The notes beneath the pieces are model-generated. The model saw nothing but the letters and a program-made list of their open reading frames with translations, was not told the DNA's origin and ran no database searches. Positions 24,978 to 32,912 of a stretch of 64,000 nucleotides of DNA are shown in pieces. The translations under genes were made by a program, and so were the position numbers. Where the stretch lies: NCBI RefSeq assembly GCF_002910915.1, contig NZ_NEUF01000030.1, forward strand, positions 1 through 64,000, written 5' to 3'. Positions within the stretch are counted from its first letter, which is position 1; the number at the start of each line of letters is the position of its first letter. Source of the stretch: Streptomyces sp. SM10. Lineage in GTDB: Bacteria > Actinomycetota > Actinomycetes > Streptomycetales > Streptomycetaceae.

Positions 24978-25047
24978 GATCTGGAACTCCAGATCTGCAA
25001 CTCCAGATCTGGAGCTTCGGGATCTGGAACTCCAGATCCCGAAGCTC
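24978..25047. repeat. Cluster of palindromes built from one CTCCAGATC word
   Basis: Three inverted repeats follow each other. 24978-24995 is GATCTGGA/TCCAGATC with a two-base spacer. 25001-25014 is a perfect 14-bp palindrome (CTCCAGATCTGGAG). 25012-25047 is a perfect 17-bp inverted repeat with a two-base centre (GAGCTTCGGGATCTGGA, AC, complement). All share the core CTCCAGATC. It lies in the 280-base gap between tadC and the DUF4244 pilin gene and could serve as an attenuator, mRNA stabiliser or processing site. Confidence 0.85.
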
Positions 25048-25195
25048 GGTTCTCACAGACCGACTTCGGCTCCGGGCTTGGGGCAGCTCCGGCCCCCGGC
25101 GGGCCGGACAGCGCTCAGCCATGTCCGGGTCCCGTCCGGCCAGGGCGAAGTCGGGCCGGACCGGATCCGGTGTCGGCCTGAAGTGCCGCCCTTGT

Positions 25196-26023
25196 TCAGG
25201 TGCGGTGCAGCAGACCGGACGCCAGTCCGATCACCACAGGTGCCACGCCCACCGCCAGAAAGGCGGGCAGAAAGCAGAGCCCCACCGGTGCGGTGATCAG
25301 CACGGCCGCCCTCTGGGCGCGTGCCACGGCCGCGCTCGCTCGCTCGGCTCGCATCTCGTCGGCGATCCTGGAAACGGGCTCCGCCGCAGGAGCGCCCGTC
25401 GATGAGGCCCGGGCCAGGCAGCGGGCCAGGGGTGCGGCACCCGGTATCTCCCCGAACCGTCCCCACGCTTCCGCCGGTTCACCCCCGAGCAGAATCTCGG
25501 CCGCCGTACGGGCCAGCCGCTCGCCCACCGGACCGGTCATGGATTCCCCGACCGCCTCCGCCGCCTCTCTCGGCCCTGCCCCTGCCGAGATGCAGGACGC
25601 CAGCAGATCTGCGGCAAGCGGCAACTGCCGTACGACCTGGGCATCTTCGGCATCCCGTCCGACGGCCGCTCGTCCCCTTCGGGACTTGTGCCACCGCCGC
25701 AGACCGAACGCCGCCACGAGGCCGACCCCGCAGCCGGCGGGCCCGCCGACGAGGATCCAGCCGATCGCCCAGGCGGCCAGGAACACCATCCACCGCCGAG
25801 CGCGCGTCCCGCCCGCCAGCCGCATTTCCGACCACCCCCGCTTCGGCACCTTCGCCCGGGACTTGGTCAGCAGCTCCCCACGCCTCCGTATCCCTCGCTC
25901 ACGCCGTCGGACAGTGAGCGAGAGAGTGAGATACACAGCGGCGCCCAGCACCGCCCCCGCCGCCCCCAGACGTTCCCCCGCCTCGGGCATCCCGCTCACG
26001 ACCACCTCAGGCATCCCGCTCAC
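25196..26023 (-). CDS. TadC-type inner-membrane platform protein (T2SS F domain)
   Basis: A 275-residue type II secretion F-domain protein, the second of the pair that forms the membrane platform for Tad pilus assembly. Membrane helices are near residues 20-36 (GAVLGAAVYLTLSLTV), 80-105 (WMVFLAAWAIGWILVGG) and at the C-terminus (LITAPVGLCFLPAFLAVGVA). The F-domain core is LPLAADLLASCISAGAGPREAAEAVG. The GTG at 26023 overlaps the tadB stop as GTGA. The first fourteen codons are a tandem duplication: VSGMPEV is followed at once by VSGMPEA. It ends the tadA-tadB-tadC block. Confidence 0.87.
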   Translation of the reverse strand: MSGMPEVVVSGMPEAGERLGAAGAVLGAAVYLTLSLTVRRRERGIRRRGELLTKSRAKVPKRGWSEMRLAGGTRARRWMVFLAAWAIGWILVGGPAGCGVGLVAAFGLRRWHKSRRGRAAVGRDAEDAQVVRQLPLAADLLASCISAGAGPREAAEAVGESMTGPVGERLARTAAEILLGGEPAEAWGRFGEIPGAAPLARCLARASSTGAPAAEPVSRIADEMRAERASAAVARAQRAAVLITAPVGLCFLPAFLAVGVAPVVIGLASGLLHRT

Positions 26024-26883
26024 GACTCCCCCGCCCTCACGATCCGCGCCGCCCAGAACAGCCCCGCCGCCTCCAGAAGGCCACCCGTGAACAGGCAGAC
26101 CAGCCCGCCCGGACTGTGCAGCAGAACCTCCAGCGGATCCGCCCCGAGCGCCGCCCCCAGACCCAGCCCCACCACCGGCAGCAATGCCAGGACCGCGACC
26201 GTCGACCACGCGCCTGCCAGTTGCGCCCGCAGCTCCTCCCGTCGGCGCCGCTCGCCCCGCAGGGCACTCTCGAGGCGTGCCAGACCTGCCGCGAGACCGG
26301 CTCCGCCGTCCACTGCCACACGCCAGCAGGCCGCCATCCCCGCCAGCCCGTCGAGACCGGGCCCGTCGGCCGCCTGCCGCAGCGCGCCCGGCACGTCGCC
26401 GCCGAACCGCGCTGCGGCCAGCACCGCGGACTCCGCGGTTCCCAGCGCGCCCGTGCTCCGCACGGCGGCGCGCAGAGCCTCTCCGGGTTCGCGCCCTGCC
26501 CGCAGCTCGCCCACCACCGACCCGCAGAGCGACGTCACCGCGTCGGCGACCCGCTCCCGCTCGCGTCCCCGCGCCCGCCGCTGCAGCCACCGCCGCACGA
26601 GCGGGACCGCCACAGCTCCCGCGAGCAGAGGAAGCACCGATTCACCCAGCACGGCGAGAAGGGCCGCCACAGGGGCACACAGCCATTCCCTGCGCCCCAC
26701 GAGGAAGGACCGGAGCATTACCCCCGCCGTCGGGACCCATCGGGCCTCCCGCCCCCTCTGCATCAGGGCCCGGGCTCGGCGTGCCCCTGGATCCCGTGCC
26801 ACGGCCAGCCCACCCGCGAGGCCCGCGCAGCCCGCCATCACCCAGGCGAGCCCCTGCATCAGGGGTTCGGACCCCGCCGTCAC
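26020..26883 (-). CDS. TadB-type inner-membrane platform protein (T2SS F domain)
   Basis: A 287-residue F-domain protein with N-terminal helices (LAWVMAGCAGLAGGLAV; LCAPVAALLAVLGESVLPLL), the cytoplasmic F-domain core LRAGREPGEALRAAVRSTG and C-terminal helices (TVAVLALLPVVGLGLGAALG; GGLVCLFTGGLLEAAGLFW). It pairs with TadC to anchor the TadA ATPase. GTG at 26883 overlaps the tadA stop by four bases (GTGA), so translation is coupled. Confidence 0.88.
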   Translation of the reverse strand: MTAGSEPLMQGLAWVMAGCAGLAGGLAVARDPGARRARALMQRGREARWVPTAGVMLRSFLVGRREWLCAPVAALLAVLGESVLPLLAGAVAVPLVRRWLQRRARGRERERVADAVTSLCGSVVGELRAGREPGEALRAAVRSTGALGTAESAVLAAARFGGDVPGALRQAADGPGLDGLAGMAACWRVAVDGGAGLAAGLARLESALRGERRRREELRAQLAGAWSTVAVLALLPVVGLGLGAALGADPLEVLLHSPGGLVCLFTGGLLEAAGLFWAARIVRAGES

Positions 26884-28028
26884 GTCCCCTCCCCGAGCAG
26901 CACGCCGAGTCGCTCCCGGCCCGGCTCCGGCTCGAACCCGTCCGTCCCCCAGCGCAGCGCGGGCACCGTGACGACCAGGCCCGCCGAATCCCGCTCGAGC
27001 ACATGCACTTCGGCGAGCCTGCGCTGCCCGTCCCTGTCCCGCACGAGGTGAAGGACCACGGAGAGGGCGGCTGCAAGCTGGCTGTGCAAGGCCGCCCGGT
27101 CAAGGCCGGCCGCCGTCCCGAGCGCTTCCAGACGCGCAGGAACGTGCTCTGCGGCATTCGCGTGGACCGTGCCGCAACCGCCTTCGTGCCCGGTGTTGAG
27201 CGCCGCCAGAAGCTCGGTCACCTCGGCGCCACGGACCTCTCCCACCACCAGCCGGTCGGGCCGCATGCGCAGCGCCTGGCGTACGAGGTCCCGTAGCACC
27301 ACGCGCCCGGCACCTTCCTGATTGGCGGGACGGGACTCCAGGCGCACCACGTGCGGGTGATCCGGGCGCAGTTCCGACGAGTCCTCGGCCAGCACGATGC
27401 GCTCCCGTTCGCCCACCGCCCCCAGCAGACTCGACAACAGAGTGGTCTTCCCCGCGCCGGTTCCTCCGCTGATCAGGTACGAGACCCGGGCCTCGACCAG
27501 CGCCTTCAGCAATAGGTCGCCGCCGGGCGGAACCGTCCCCGCCGCCACGAGCTCCGCCAGGGTGAAGGCCCTGGGCCGCACCACCCGCAGCGAGAGGCAC
27601 GTCGAACCGACGGACACAGGCGGCAGGACCGCATGCATGCGCGTCCCGTCCGGCAGCCGGGCGTCCACCCACGGCCGGGCGTCGTCCAGACGACGGCCCG
27701 CTACCGCAGCGAGCCTCTGTGCCAGCCTCCGGACAGCCGCCGCGTCCTGAAAGGTGACCCGGGTCAGCTCGAGTCCGCCGCCACGGTCCACCCACACCCG
27801 GTCCGGAGAGGACACCAGCACGTCGGTCACCGCCGGATCGGCCAGCAGCCGTTCGAGCACCCCGGTGCCGACCAGTTCTCCTCGCAGCTCCTCGGCCGCG
27901 CCGAGGACTTCCGCGTCACCCAGCAGGCGCCCCTGCTCCCTCAGCGCGGCAGCCACTCCGGCAGGAGTGGGCGCCGCACCACTGCGTGCCAGTCGTTGGC
28001 GTACGGCGTCGAGCAGCGCGTCGGTCAT
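26880..28028 (-). CDS. TadA/CpaF-type secretion ATPase
   Basis: A 382-residue hexameric ATPase of the CpaF/TadA family that powers pseudopilus extension. The N-terminal domain includes LLADPAVTDVLVSSPDRVWVD; the ATPase domain has Walker A SGGTGAGKTTLLSSLL (about residues 186-201), the Asp box VLAEDSSELRP, Walker B RMRPDRLVVGEVRGAE and the His box GCGTVHANAAEH. ATG at 28028 overlaps the ssd stop (ATGA). All catalytic motifs are intact, which argues that the Tad system here is functional. Confidence 0.93.
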   Translation of the reverse strand: MTDALLDAVRQRLARSGAAPTPAGVAAALREQGRLLGDAEVLGAAEELRGELVGTGVLERLLADPAVTDVLVSSPDRVWVDRGGGLELTRVTFQDAAAVRRLAQRLAAVAGRRLDDARPWVDARLPDGTRMHAVLPPVSVGSTCLSLRVVRPRAFTLAELVAAGTVPPGGDLLLKALVEARVSYLISGGTGAGKTTLLSSLLGAVGERERIVLAEDSSELRPDHPHVVRLESRPANQEGAGRVVLRDLVRQALRMRPDRLVVGEVRGAEVTELLAALNTGHEGGCGTVHANAAEHVPARLEALGTAAGLDRAALHSQLAAALSVVLHLVRDRDGQRRLAEVHVLERDSAGLVVTVPALRWGTDGFEPEPGRERLGVLLGEGT

Positions 28029-29164
28029 GAGACCGCGCCCCAGGACGACCGGGCGGGGACGCCGGCGAAGCGGCCGGGAGAATCCGCCAGCTCCCAGAAG
28101 GCCTTACAGAATCGGGCCAACGCACCCCGGGGATTTCCGCCGGGAGGCACACCACTGTCCTGAGCCGAGGACAACCCGGCCTCCAGGGGCAGGTCTCCGA
28201 CGAGAGGCAGTCCCAGTGCCTGAGCCACCCAATGCTCGTCCAGGCCCGCCGTGTAGGGCCCCCTGGCGACTACCCGTAGGTCCTCAAGGACCATCCCGGC
28301 CGCCGACGCGACGCGTTGCGCCGCTGCGACCGCTCTCAGCTCACCGGGCACGACCAGCAGCCCGACGTCCAGCTGCGCGAGCGCCTCCACCACGCTTTCG
28401 TCGACTCTCCTGGGCAGATCCACGACCACAACTCCACCGAGGCGACGCGATGCGGCGAGCACCGACCGCATGGCCTGCGGCGGCACGATCACCTCGTCGT
28501 CCCGGCCCCAACTGAGCACGCGCAGCCCATGCAACGCCGGCAGGGACTCCTCCAGCGCCCCTCCGCCGACCCTTCCCTTCGAACGGGCGAAATCCGGCCA
28601 CCGCAAGCCGTCGGATTCCTCACCGCCGAGCAGTACGTCGATGCCACCGCCCAAGGGGTCACCGTCGATCAGCATCGTCCGCCGCCCCGATCGCGCCGCT
28701 GTCACAGCCAGCGCACATGCCAGCGTGGACGCGCCGGAGCCGCCACGTCCGCCGATCACCCCCACCGTGAGCGCGGATCGGCCCACGCCCTCCACCGCGT
28801 TGGCGATCTGATCGACGAGCCAGCTCTCGGAATCGGGCAGTCGCAGCACGTATTCGGCCCCGATCTCCACCGCGCGACGCCATACGTCAGGATCGTCCTG
28901 GTCCCGCCCCACGAGCATGACGCCGGGCCTTCGGGACGCCCCACGGCATCGCGACGCCGCGTCGTCACCCACCAGGACCATCGGCGCCCGCTCCCAGCCA
29001 CCTCTCTCCGCAGGAGGCCCGTGACGCACCTCGGGTACCGCCCCGGCTGCTGCGCACAGCCTGAGCAGATCGTCGAGCAGTTCCGCTTCCTCGGTCACGA
29101 TCAACGGCCCGCACCGGCGCTCCTCGACGCTCGGCAGACCCTCGCTCGCGCAAGATCCAGCCAC
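28025..29164 (-). CDS. ssd: Septum site-determining protein Ssd (MinD/CpaE-like)
   Basis: A 379-residue ParA/MinD-family protein of the Ssd/CpaE class. An N-terminal receiver-like domain (PLIVTEEAELLDDLLRLCAA) precedes the ATPase domain, whose deviant Walker A is VIGGRGGSGASTLACALA (about residues 135-152) and which continues RTMLIDGDPLGGGIDVLLGG. Ssd homologues regulate septation in mycobacteria and polar localisation of Tad systems (as CpaE), which fits the four-base overlap with tadA. The GTG at 29164 is preceded by a GGAAGGGGCGGAG purine stretch. It heads the Tad operon, whose promoter should lie in the 500-base upstream gap. Confidence 0.87.
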   Translation of the reverse strand: MAGSCASEGLPSVEERRCGPLIVTEEAELLDDLLRLCAAAGAVPEVRHGPPAERGGWERAPMVLVGDDAASRCRGASRRPGVMLVGRDQDDPDVWRRAVEIGAEYVLRLPDSESWLVDQIANAVEGVGRSALTVGVIGGRGGSGASTLACALAVTAARSGRRTMLIDGDPLGGGIDVLLGGEESDGLRWPDFARSKGRVGGGALEESLPALHGLRVLSWGRDDEVIVPPQAMRSVLAASRRLGGVVVVDLPRRVDESVVEALAQLDVGLLVVPGELRAVAAAQRVASAAGMVLEDLRVVARGPYTAGLDEHWVAQALGLPLVGDLPLEAGLSSAQDSGVPPGGNPRGALARFCKAFWELADSPGRFAGVPARSSWGAVS

Positions 29165-29311
29165 GATCTCCGCCCCTTCCCACTGTCCCTTCGGTGCGGT
29201 TTCGCGGTGATCTCGAACGCTTCCGAGACACGCGATTCCGGAACCCGCGGACTTCGCGGGTGGAATCAACATGCAAGCTCTCGGAAAAACATGTGGATCT
29301 TGCTCAAAAAC

Positions 29312-29320
29312 TGTGGACAA
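29312..29320 (-). promoter_or_regulatory. DnaA-box match (TTGTCCACA)
   Basis: The minus strand reads TTGTCCACA, identical to the Streptomyces consensus DnaA box; a weaker neighbour (GATCCACAT) is 10-20 bases away. It lies about 150 bases upstream of ssd. A single exact nine-mer can occur by chance. Confidence 0.4.
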
Positions 29321-29494
29321 CTACAGCGTTGTGAATATCTCGGTAGCTCGTACAGGGGACATTCGGAGCGCACCCCTTTCACTACTCAGCGTGACGAGAG
29401 ATGATCGGACCGATCCCCGGGAGGCGCTGGCCACGGAGAGCCGCAGAAGGACGAAGAACCCTGCCCCCTCACCGGAAAACGGGTCCGGACATGC

Positions 29495-29529
29495 GACGAC
29501 CCCCGCCGGGGGGGAGAGCGGGGGTCGTC
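29495..29529. terminator. Hairpin in the leader of the HAD gene
   Basis: GACGACCCCCGC and its exact complement form a 12-bp stem with an 11-base loop. It lies 136 bases before the HAD start, so it would end any plus-strand transcript begun upstream, or act as an attenuator or small-RNA terminator. Confidence 0.6.
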
Positions 29530-29664
29530 CCCACGGCCGACTCGGGGGGGGAGGAGTCGGACCGGGTTAGCACGGTCGCGAACGATCCGTGACTTCCATG
29601 GTGTACCCGAGCACCTTCTCAGGCAAACCCACCCGCCGGACTTTACGCCGAATGGCGGGCCCCT

Positions 29665-30504
29665 ATGCTCACCTTTGTGGAAAACTGCTTCTCACCGCGC
29701 ACAGCAGCCTTCTTTGACCTGGACAAGACGGTCATTGCGAAGTCATCGACACTGACCTTCAGCAAGTCCTTCTACCAAGGCGGGCTGATCAACCGCCGTG
29801 CCGTACTGCGCACCGCGTACACACAGTTCGTGTTTCTCGCCGGGGGCGCCGATCACGACCAGATGGAGCGGATGCGCGACTACCTGTCGGCGCTCTGCAA
29901 GGGGTGGAACGTCCAGCAGGTGAAGGACCTCGTCGCCGAGACCCTGCACGAGCTGATCGACCCGATCATCTACGACGAGGCGGCAACACTCATCGAGGAG
30001 CACCACACCGCCGGACGCGACGTGGTCATCGTTTCGACCTCCGGCGCCGAGGTCGTCGAGCCGATCGGGGAACTGCTCGGCGCCGACCGGGTCGTGGCGA
30101 CCCGGATGGTCGTGGGGGACGACGGCTGCTTCACCGGTGAGATCGAGTACTACGCCTACGGTCCCACCAAGGCCGAGGCGATCAGGGCACTCGCCGAATC
30201 GGAAGGCTACGACCTCTCCCGCTGCTACGCGTACAGCGACTCCGCAACAGACGTGCCCATGCTGGAATCGGTGGGCTATCCGCACGCGGTCAACCCTGAC
30301 CGGGCGCTGCGGCGCGAGGCCACGCTGCGGGAATGGCCGATTCTCGTCTTCGACCGGCCGGTCCGGCTCAAGCAGCGTCTCCCCGCGTTCTCGATGCCGC
30401 CCCGACCGGCGCTCGTGGCCGCCGCTGCGGTGGGAGCGGCGGCCGTCACCGCCGGACTGGTCTGGTACGCCAACCGCCGCCGCGCCGCAGCGCCCACCAC
30501 CTGA
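29665..30504 (+). CDS. HAD-IB family phosphatase with C-terminal membrane anchor
   Basis: A 279-residue haloacid dehalogenase of the SerB-like IB group. Motif I is FFDLDKTVI (residues 16-24, nucleophile Asp 18), motif II VIVSTSGAEVV, and motifs III/IV include GPTKAEAIRAL and YAYSDSATDVPMLESVG. The C-terminus adds a hydrophobic segment ALVAAAAVGAAAVTAGLVWY followed by RRR, so the enzyme is likely tail-anchored at the membrane. IB enzymes hydrolyse phosphoserine or lipid-linked phosphates; the substrate here cannot be told. ATG at 29665. The position next to ssd is conserved in Streptomyces. It ends at the hairpin at 30854-30881. Confidence 0.87.
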   Translation: MLTFVENCFSPRTAAFFDLDKTVIAKSSTLTFSKSFYQGGLINRRAVLRTAYTQFVFLAGGADHDQMERMRDYLSALCKGWNVQQVKDLVAETLHELIDPIIYDEAATLIEEHHTAGRDVVIVSTSGAEVVEPIGELLGADRVVATRMVVGDDGCFTGEIEYYAYGPTKAEAIRALAESEGYDLSRCYAYSDSATDVPMLESVGYPHAVNPDRALRREATLREWPILVFDRPVRLKQRLPAFSMPPRPALVAAAAVGAAAVTAGLVWYANRRRAAAPTT

Positions 30505-30966
30505 GAGGCGTGACCGGCCGGCACCGCTTCTCGGCGCGCAGCCCTCGCAGCCACGGCCGACCACTCGCAGAAACGTCCGGCCCGACCGCATTTGAACATA
30601 AAAGTAAAGAAGTGGGGCCAGGGCTTCCGATCCCCCCGCTCCAGGAGTACAAAGGATTCAACGGCCCGCGAGACCAAGGACATCCGAGAGGATGACCTTT
30701 CACGCACACACGGCCCCACGGACCGAGCACGAAAGCCGAGCACCCACGCGACGTCGACCCGTCGATTACGGGCCAGCCGCACCAGGTGACGGGCAATGAA
30801 CCCGACCTGATGGGCACATTCCGAGGACGCTTGGTAACTGGGCGGACGTGCCAGCGGCGGTACCGGAACCGGTACCGCCGCACCCCTGTCCGGGGTCCGC
30901 CCGTGCGCATCTCCGACCGCGCGAGCAAACTTCGGTCCGGCCCCGCACGGGCACGGGCCGATGCGC
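30505..30966. other. Intergenic region between HAD gene and Fic-like gene
   Basis: A 460-base region between convergent genes. Nothing protein-like is seen; 30590-30620 is AT-richer (TTTGAACATAAAAGTAAAG). Its only clear element is the 13-bp hairpin at 30854-30881. Confidence 0.55.
30854..30881. terminator. Bidirectional hairpin between convergent genes
   Basis: GCGGCGGTACCGG, spacer AA, CCGGTACCGCCGC: a 13-bp perfect stem located 86 bases before the end of the Fic-like gene. Confidence 0.7.
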
Positions 30967-31791
30967 TCAGGCCGCGCCGCGCTGCATCGCTTCACACACC
31001 GCCGTGGACTCCCTGACGCCAAGACCCACCGAGCGCCCGCAGTGGGCGATCCAGGCGGCCATCCCCTCCGGCCTCCCCGAGAGGTACCCCTCGAACGCCG
31101 CAACGTAGGCCGCACGCCCCTGCTCCGCATGACCGACCTCGGCAGGGCAGATCGATTTGGGGTCGAGCCCGCTGCCGATCAGCACGATCCGCTCGGCGGT
31201 ACGGGCGACCAAGCCGTTGTGCGAGCCGAAGGGGCGAAGCGCCAGCAGTTCACCGTGCACCACCGCCGACGTCACGAGTGCGGGCGCCGAGCCGCCGGCG
31301 ATGATCAGCCCGGACAGCCCCTCGAGGCGGCCGGACACCTCGCCCGCGTCCGGGAGGGGCGCCTCGATCAAGGGCTCGTCGACCGGTTCGCCCGCCACCC
31401 GCGGCCGGCCGACCGTTTCATCGGGAGTCCCGCCGCCCGCCGCCACCAGGTGCAGCCGCGCCAGCACACGGAGGGGCGACTGCCGCCAGATGGAGAGCAG
31501 CTGCCCGGCCTCCGCCGTGAGTCTGAGGGCGGCGCCTACGACGCGAGCCTCGTCGTCACCACGGAAGTCCGTACGCCGCCGCACCTCCTCGAGATTCCAG
31601 TCGGCGCCCGAGAGCGCCGCCGAACCGCGAGCCCCCCGCAGAGCGGCCTCCGCGGTCACCTCGTTACTGCGGCGCCGCATGACCCGGTGCCCGTAGGCCC
31701 TGTCCACAGCCTTGCGTACGGAGTCCACCGCGTCGGCGACGCCCGGCAGGTCACCCAGGGCGGCAAGCGGGTCCGAGGAAGTCGTACTCAT
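30967..31791 (-). CDS. Fic/DOC-fold protein with degenerate catalytic motif
   Basis: A 274-residue helical protein often labelled oxidoreductase in Streptomyces genomes. It contains VTSAVVHGELLALRPFGSHN followed by GLVARTAER (about residues 172-200), which aligns with the Fic motif HxFxxGNGRxxR but has Arg instead of the catalytic His (LRPFGSHNGLVAR) and lacks the GNG turn. By established Fic chemistry it should not AMPylate. The N-terminal half (RGARGSAALSGADWNLEEV) resembles the helical Fic N-domain with its SALEG-like stretch. ATG at 31791; no clear ribosome site, so the start is uncertain. It is divergent from the CooC-like ATPase, with 102 bases between. Confidence 0.6.
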   Translation of the reverse strand: MSTTSSDPLAALGDLPGVADAVDSVRKAVDRAYGHRVMRRRSNEVTAEAALRGARGSAALSGADWNLEEVRRRTDFRGDDEARVVGAALRLTAEAGQLLSIWRQSPLRVLARLHLVAAGGGTPDETVGRPRVAGEPVDEPLIEAPLPDAGEVSGRLEGLSGLIIAGGSAPALVTSAVVHGELLALRPFGSHNGLVARTAERIVLIGSGLDPKSICPAEVGHAEQGRAAYVAAFEGYLSGRPEGMAAWIAHCGRSVGLGVRESTAVCEAMQRGAA

Positions 31792-31893
31792 AAGTAGGGA
31801 GGCTACGCGCCCCGCGTGCGGATGCCGTCCAGGAGTGGCCTTCTTCACGAAGCATGACAGCACTGAGCGATGAGACCGCTACCCTAGGTGAAC

Positions 31894-32886
31894 ATGAAGA
31901 TCGCTTTCGTGGGGAAGGGCGGCAGCGGCAAGACAACGCTGTCCTCGCTCTTCATCCGCCACCTCGCAGCCAATGAAGCCCATGTCGTCGCGGTGGACGC
32001 CGACATCAACCAACACCTCGGGGCCGCCCTCGGCCTGGACGAGAACGAATCCGCTGCGCTGCCCGCCATGGGCGCCCAGCTGCCCCTCATCAAGGACTAC
32101 CTCCGCGGAAGCAACCCCCGGATCGCGTCCTCCTCGACGATGATCAAGACAACACCTCCAGGAGAAGGCTCCCGGCTCCTGCGGGTCCGCGAGGACAACC
32201 CGGTCTACGACGCCTGCGCCCGCACGGTCCGTCTGGACGACGGGGACATCCGACTGATGGCCACCGGCCCCTTCACCGAGTCCGACCTCGGTGTCGCCTG
32301 CTACCACTCCAAGGTCGGTGCGGTCGAACTCTGCCTCAACCACCTGGTCGACGGCCCGGACGAGTACGTGGTGGTCGACATGACCGCGGGGTCGGATTCG
32401 TTCGCGTCAGGGATGTTCACCCGGTTCGACATGACGTTCCTCGTCGCCGAACCGACCCGGAAGGGCGTCTCCGTCTACCGCCAGTACAAGGACTACGCAC
32501 GGGACTTCGGCATCGCGCTGAAGGTGGTGGGCAACAAGGTGCAGGGCGCGGACGATCTCGACTTCCTGCGCGACGAGGTCGGCGACGACCTGCTGGTCGC
32601 CGTGGGCCAGTCGGACTGGGTCCGGACGATGGAAAAGGGCCGCCCCGCCCCCTTCGAGCTGCTGGAGGCGGACAACCGCATGGCTCTTCAGGCCCTGCAG
32701 GACGCAGCCGAGGATTCGTACGAGCTGCGTGACTGGGAGCGCTATACCCGGCAGATGGTGCACTTCCACCTGAAGAACGCCGAGAGCTGGGGCAACGAGA
32801 AGACGGGCGCCGACCTGGCTGCCCAGGTCGACCCCGCCTTCGTCCTGCATGAGCACCGCGCGGCGGGCGCCGCCCAGCCGGCCTGA
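31894..32886 (+). CDS. CooC-like P-loop ATPase
   Basis: A 330-residue SIMIBI-class ATPase. It begins MKIAFVGKGGSGKTTLSSLF with the deviant Walker A (GKGGSGKTT, residues 7-15), then VVAVDADINQHLGAALG, and VVVDMTAGSDSFASGMFTRF in the switch region. The family includes CooC (nickel insertion) and other maturation ATPases; no metal enzyme is encoded nearby, so the partner is unknown. ATG at 31894 was chosen; a GTG at 31888 is in frame. A TACCCT hexamer at 31880-31885 lies close enough upstream that the mRNA could be nearly leaderless. Confidence 0.82.
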   Translation: MKIAFVGKGGSGKTTLSSLFIRHLAANEAHVVAVDADINQHLGAALGLDENESAALPAMGAQLPLIKDYLRGSNPRIASSSTMIKTTPPGEGSRLLRVREDNPVYDACARTVRLDDGDIRLMATGPFTESDLGVACYHSKVGAVELCLNHLVDGPDEYVVVDMTAGSDSFASGMFTRFDMTFLVAEPTRKGVSVYRQYKDYARDFGIALKVVGNKVQGADDLDFLRDEVGDDLLVAVGQSDWVRTMEKGRPAPFELLEADNRMALQALQDAAEDSYELRDWERYTRQMVHFHLKNAESWGNEKTGADLAAQVDPAFVLHEHRAAGAAQPA

Positions 32887-32912
32887 CCGGACGGAGCAGC
32901 GCCGGGGTGGCC

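Larger units (their letters stand above)
29165..29664. other. Divergent intergenic region between ssd and HAD gene
   Basis: About 500 bases without a convincing gene. 29275-29345 is comparatively AT-rich (GGAAAAACATGTGGATC, CTCAAAAACTGTGG) and contains a DnaA-box match; promoters for both sides should lie here. 29495-29529 is a strong hairpin ahead of the HAD gene. A plus-strand frame from 29271 to 29570 has no protein-like character. Confidence 0.6.

Noticed and set aside
24978..25047. Possible CRISPR or insertion-sequence end
   Set aside because: The palindromes have no regular spacing and no transposase or cas gene is near; only a palindromic repeat is supported.
29271..29570. Plus-strand 99-codon frame before the HAD gene
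   Set aside because: Composition is not protein-like, it crosses the 29495-29529 hairpin and has no ribosome site.
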